Source: Corynebacterium sp. (lineage in GTDB: Bacteria; Actinomycetota; Actinomycetes; Mycobacteriales; Mycobacteriaceae). From it: a stretch of 64,000 nucleotides of DNA. This document shows positions 62,608-64,000 of this stretch, in pieces. A model generated the notes under the pieces. The model saw nothing but the letters and a program-made list of their open reading frames with translations, was not told the DNA's origin and ran no database searches. The stretch spans positions 1 through 64,000 of the forward strand of contig NZ_JAUMTY010000004.1 in the NCBI RefSeq assembly GCF_030530965.1. The letters run 5' to 3'. The position numbers and the translations under genes are program-made. How positions within the stretch are numbered: the first letter of the stretch is position 1; every line of letters begins with the position of its first letter.

Positions 62608-64000
62608 GTGCCCAAGTCGGTTAAGCGAAAGGCTCCCCGCCGGTGGGCCGTTGTTGCGGTGATACTGGCCATTATCGTCATGCTGTTGCCTGTCGCAGTA
62701 GCTGTTTTTACTGATGTTGCATGGTTTAATTCCATGAACTTTGGCCGGGTGTATGTCACCGAACTCGTCACTCGGATCGTGCTGTTCGTCGTGGTTGGGC
62801 TGCTTGCCGCCGCGTCGATATGGGCAGCCGCGTGGGTAGCCATTAAGTATCGCCCTCTTGTCCCCGAAGACGCAGACCCCCACAGTCCGCTCGAGGCCTA
62901 TCGGCAGGTTATTGTTCGATCCTCTCGGGCTGTTTTGCTGGGGTTGCCGCTGCTGGTGGGGCTTTTTGCGGGATTAGCTGCACAGTCCGAGTGGCGCATG
63001 ATCTTGATGTTTATGCACCGCGAGAGCTTCGGCGAATCGGATCCGCAGTTCCACCACGACTATGGTTTTTACGCATTTAGCGTGCCGTTCTGGTCCTGGC
63101 TGCTCTCAGTCTTGTTGACGCTGACGGTCGTGGCGTTCGTCGTTAACCTCGTCATGAACTGGCTCTTGGGTGGCATCCGGACGGGGGATCCCCGCGCCGG
63201 GAAGCGGGCGACGGTGATGAGCCAAGCTCGCGTCCAGATGGCGTCGATCGCCGGAATTTTCATGGTCGTGAAGGCCGTCGATTACTGGTTCGACCGCTAC
63301 CGCCTGCTGTCCAAGGACCATTCGACGTTCACCGGTGGTTCCTTTACCGACATCAACGCTGTGTTGCCCGCGAAGATTGTGTTGCTCGTCGTCTCTATTG
63401 TGGTGGCAGCGGCGTTCTTCGCGGCGATTTTCCTCCGGGATCTCAGGATTCCCGCGATGGCTGCGGTGCTGATGGTCGCGTCGGCAGGAATTATTGGTGT
63501 CGCGTGGCCCCTGGTGGTGGAGCAGTTCAATGTCTCCCCGAACCGTGCCGCGAAAGAACGCGACTACATTGAGCGGAACATCAAGTCGACGCGGTACAAC
63601 TATGGCCTCACCGACGAGCACGTCACCTATGACCGCAATTGGGGTGCCGACGAGAAGTCGAAGTCGGATCAGAACGAGTCGGTCGCGAATGATTCGGCGA
63701 CCATTTCGAACATCCGCTTGCTGGACCCCGAAGCGATCTCGGCGACATTTACCCAGCAGCAGCAGTTGAAGAACTTCTACGGGTTCCCGAGTGACCTGAG
63801 CATTGATCGTTATGAGCACAACGGTGAGATGCAGGATTATGTGGTCGCGGCCCGCGAGCTTGATCCCAAATCGCTGTCCGGTAACCAGCAGGACTGGATT
63901 AACAAGCACACGGTGTACACGCACGGTAATGGGTTCATAGCCGCGCCGGCGAACAAAGTCGACGAGGTCGCCCGCGATGTCGGATCCTCCCGCGGTGGAT
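62608..64000 (+). CDS. UPF0182 family membrane protein, 3' end missing
   Basis: GTG start with AGGAG ten bases upstream; the frame is open to the window edge (464 residues seen). Seven or so membrane helices (VVAVILAIIVMLLPVAVAV; VLLGLPLLVGLFAGLA; SWLLSVLLTLTVVAFVV; AAVLMVASAGIIGVAWPLVV) precede a long outer domain (KERDYIERNIKSTRYNYGL). Rv3193c equivalent; the complete family is near 990 residues. Function unknown. Confidence 0.93.
   Translation, partial: MPKSVKRKAPRRWAVVAVILAIIVMLLPVAVAVFTDVAWFNSMNFGRVYVTELVTRIVLFVVVGLLAAASIWAAAWVAIKYRPLVPEDADPHSPLEAYRQVIVRSSRAVLLGLPLLVGLFAGLAAQSEWRMILMFMHRESFGESDPQFHHDYGFYAFSVPFWSWLLSVLLTLTVVAFVVNLVMNWLLGGIRTGDPRAGKRATVMSQARVQMASIAGIFMVVKAVDYWFDRYRLLSKDHSTFTGGSFTDINAVLPAKIVLLVVSIVVAAAFFAAIFLRDLRIPAMAAVLMVASAGIIGVAWPLVVEQFNVSPNRAAKERDYIERNIKSTRYNYGLTDEHVTYDRNWGADEKSKSDQNESVANDSATISNIRLLDPEAISATFTQQQQLKNFYGFPSDLSIDRYEHNGEMQDYVVAARELDPKSLSGNQQDWINKHTVYTHGNGFIAAPANKVDEVARDVGSSRGG

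Noticed and set aside
1..64000. tRNA, rRNA, IS elements, prophage, CRISPR
   Set aside because: No cloverleaf, rRNA signature, transposase, integrase, terminal repeats or regular repeat-spacer pattern found by reading.

Overview
The window is chromosomal DNA from a high-GC Gram-positive of the Corynebacteriales, most likely a Corynebacterium. The evidence is a set of lineage-specific genes (whiB1, whiB2, mtrA-mtrB-lpqB, sigH-rshA, adnA-adnB, DUF3499, DUF3107, DUF3152, TIGR02569, bL37) in nearly the order I remember from the Mycobacterium tuberculosis Rv3264c to Rv3193c stretch. Sampled lines run from about 42 to 73 percent GC. The species cannot be fixed from the sequence alone. I see no rRNA, tRNA, insertion sequence, prophage or CRISPR array.

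Layout. 1-7440: GDP-mannose supply (manC, manB, a TobH-like protein, manA) interleaved with whiB2 and two small conserved genes. 7501-11237: a Ser/Thr/Asn-rich surface protein, then luxS-mtn where relatives carry sahH, then tmk. 11293-13419: a BioW-BioF fusion gene inserted, on the opposite strand, between tmk and mtrA. 13517-23252: the envelope two-component system and its lipoprotein (mtrA, mtrB, lpqB), a ComF-like gene, hpf and secA1. 23304-31182: an Rv3235-like gene, a HAD hydrolase, DUF6912, two tandem ClC proteins, rsgA, aroA and a YbaK deacylase. 31442-34134: the sigH-rshA stress pair, a decayed methyltransferase, a 57-residue membrane protein, the 24-residue ribosomal protein bL37 and whiB1. 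34732-40909: a membrane protein, a PQQ-type propeller, a DEAD-box helicase, DUF3107, a metzincin-like DUF3152 protein and a TIGR02569 protein. 40993-51726: DNA repair (adnA, adnB, uvrD2) with a potassium channel between. 51779-64000: a CxxC protein, a YgjP-type metallopeptidase, a BluB-CobT fusion, a DUF2342 protein, a PDZ-Lon protease, an ATPase with a YhgE/Pip membrane protein, a PPA1309 protein and the start of a UPF0182 membrane protein.

How the genes fit together. ManA, ManB and ManC lead from fructose-6-phosphate to GDP-mannose for lipoglycans and protein mannosylation. Mtn and LuxS detoxify S-adenosylhomocysteine in two steps instead of by SahH. MtrAB-LpqB links envelope state to transcription. 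SigH-RshA and the WhiB proteins handle redox and nitrosative stress. AdnAB and UvrD2 process DNA breaks. The unusual content is mostly in fusions (BioW-BioF, BluB-CobT), gene replacement (luxS-mtn), altered motifs (RshA zinc motif, Arg in place of Lys in two P-loops, ClC glutamates), Ser/Asp-rich inserts in core enzymes, and several unexplained palindromes near starts. Many genes lack a Shine-Dalgarno sequence and have a TANNNT-type -10 element just before the start codon, which fits leaderless transcription.
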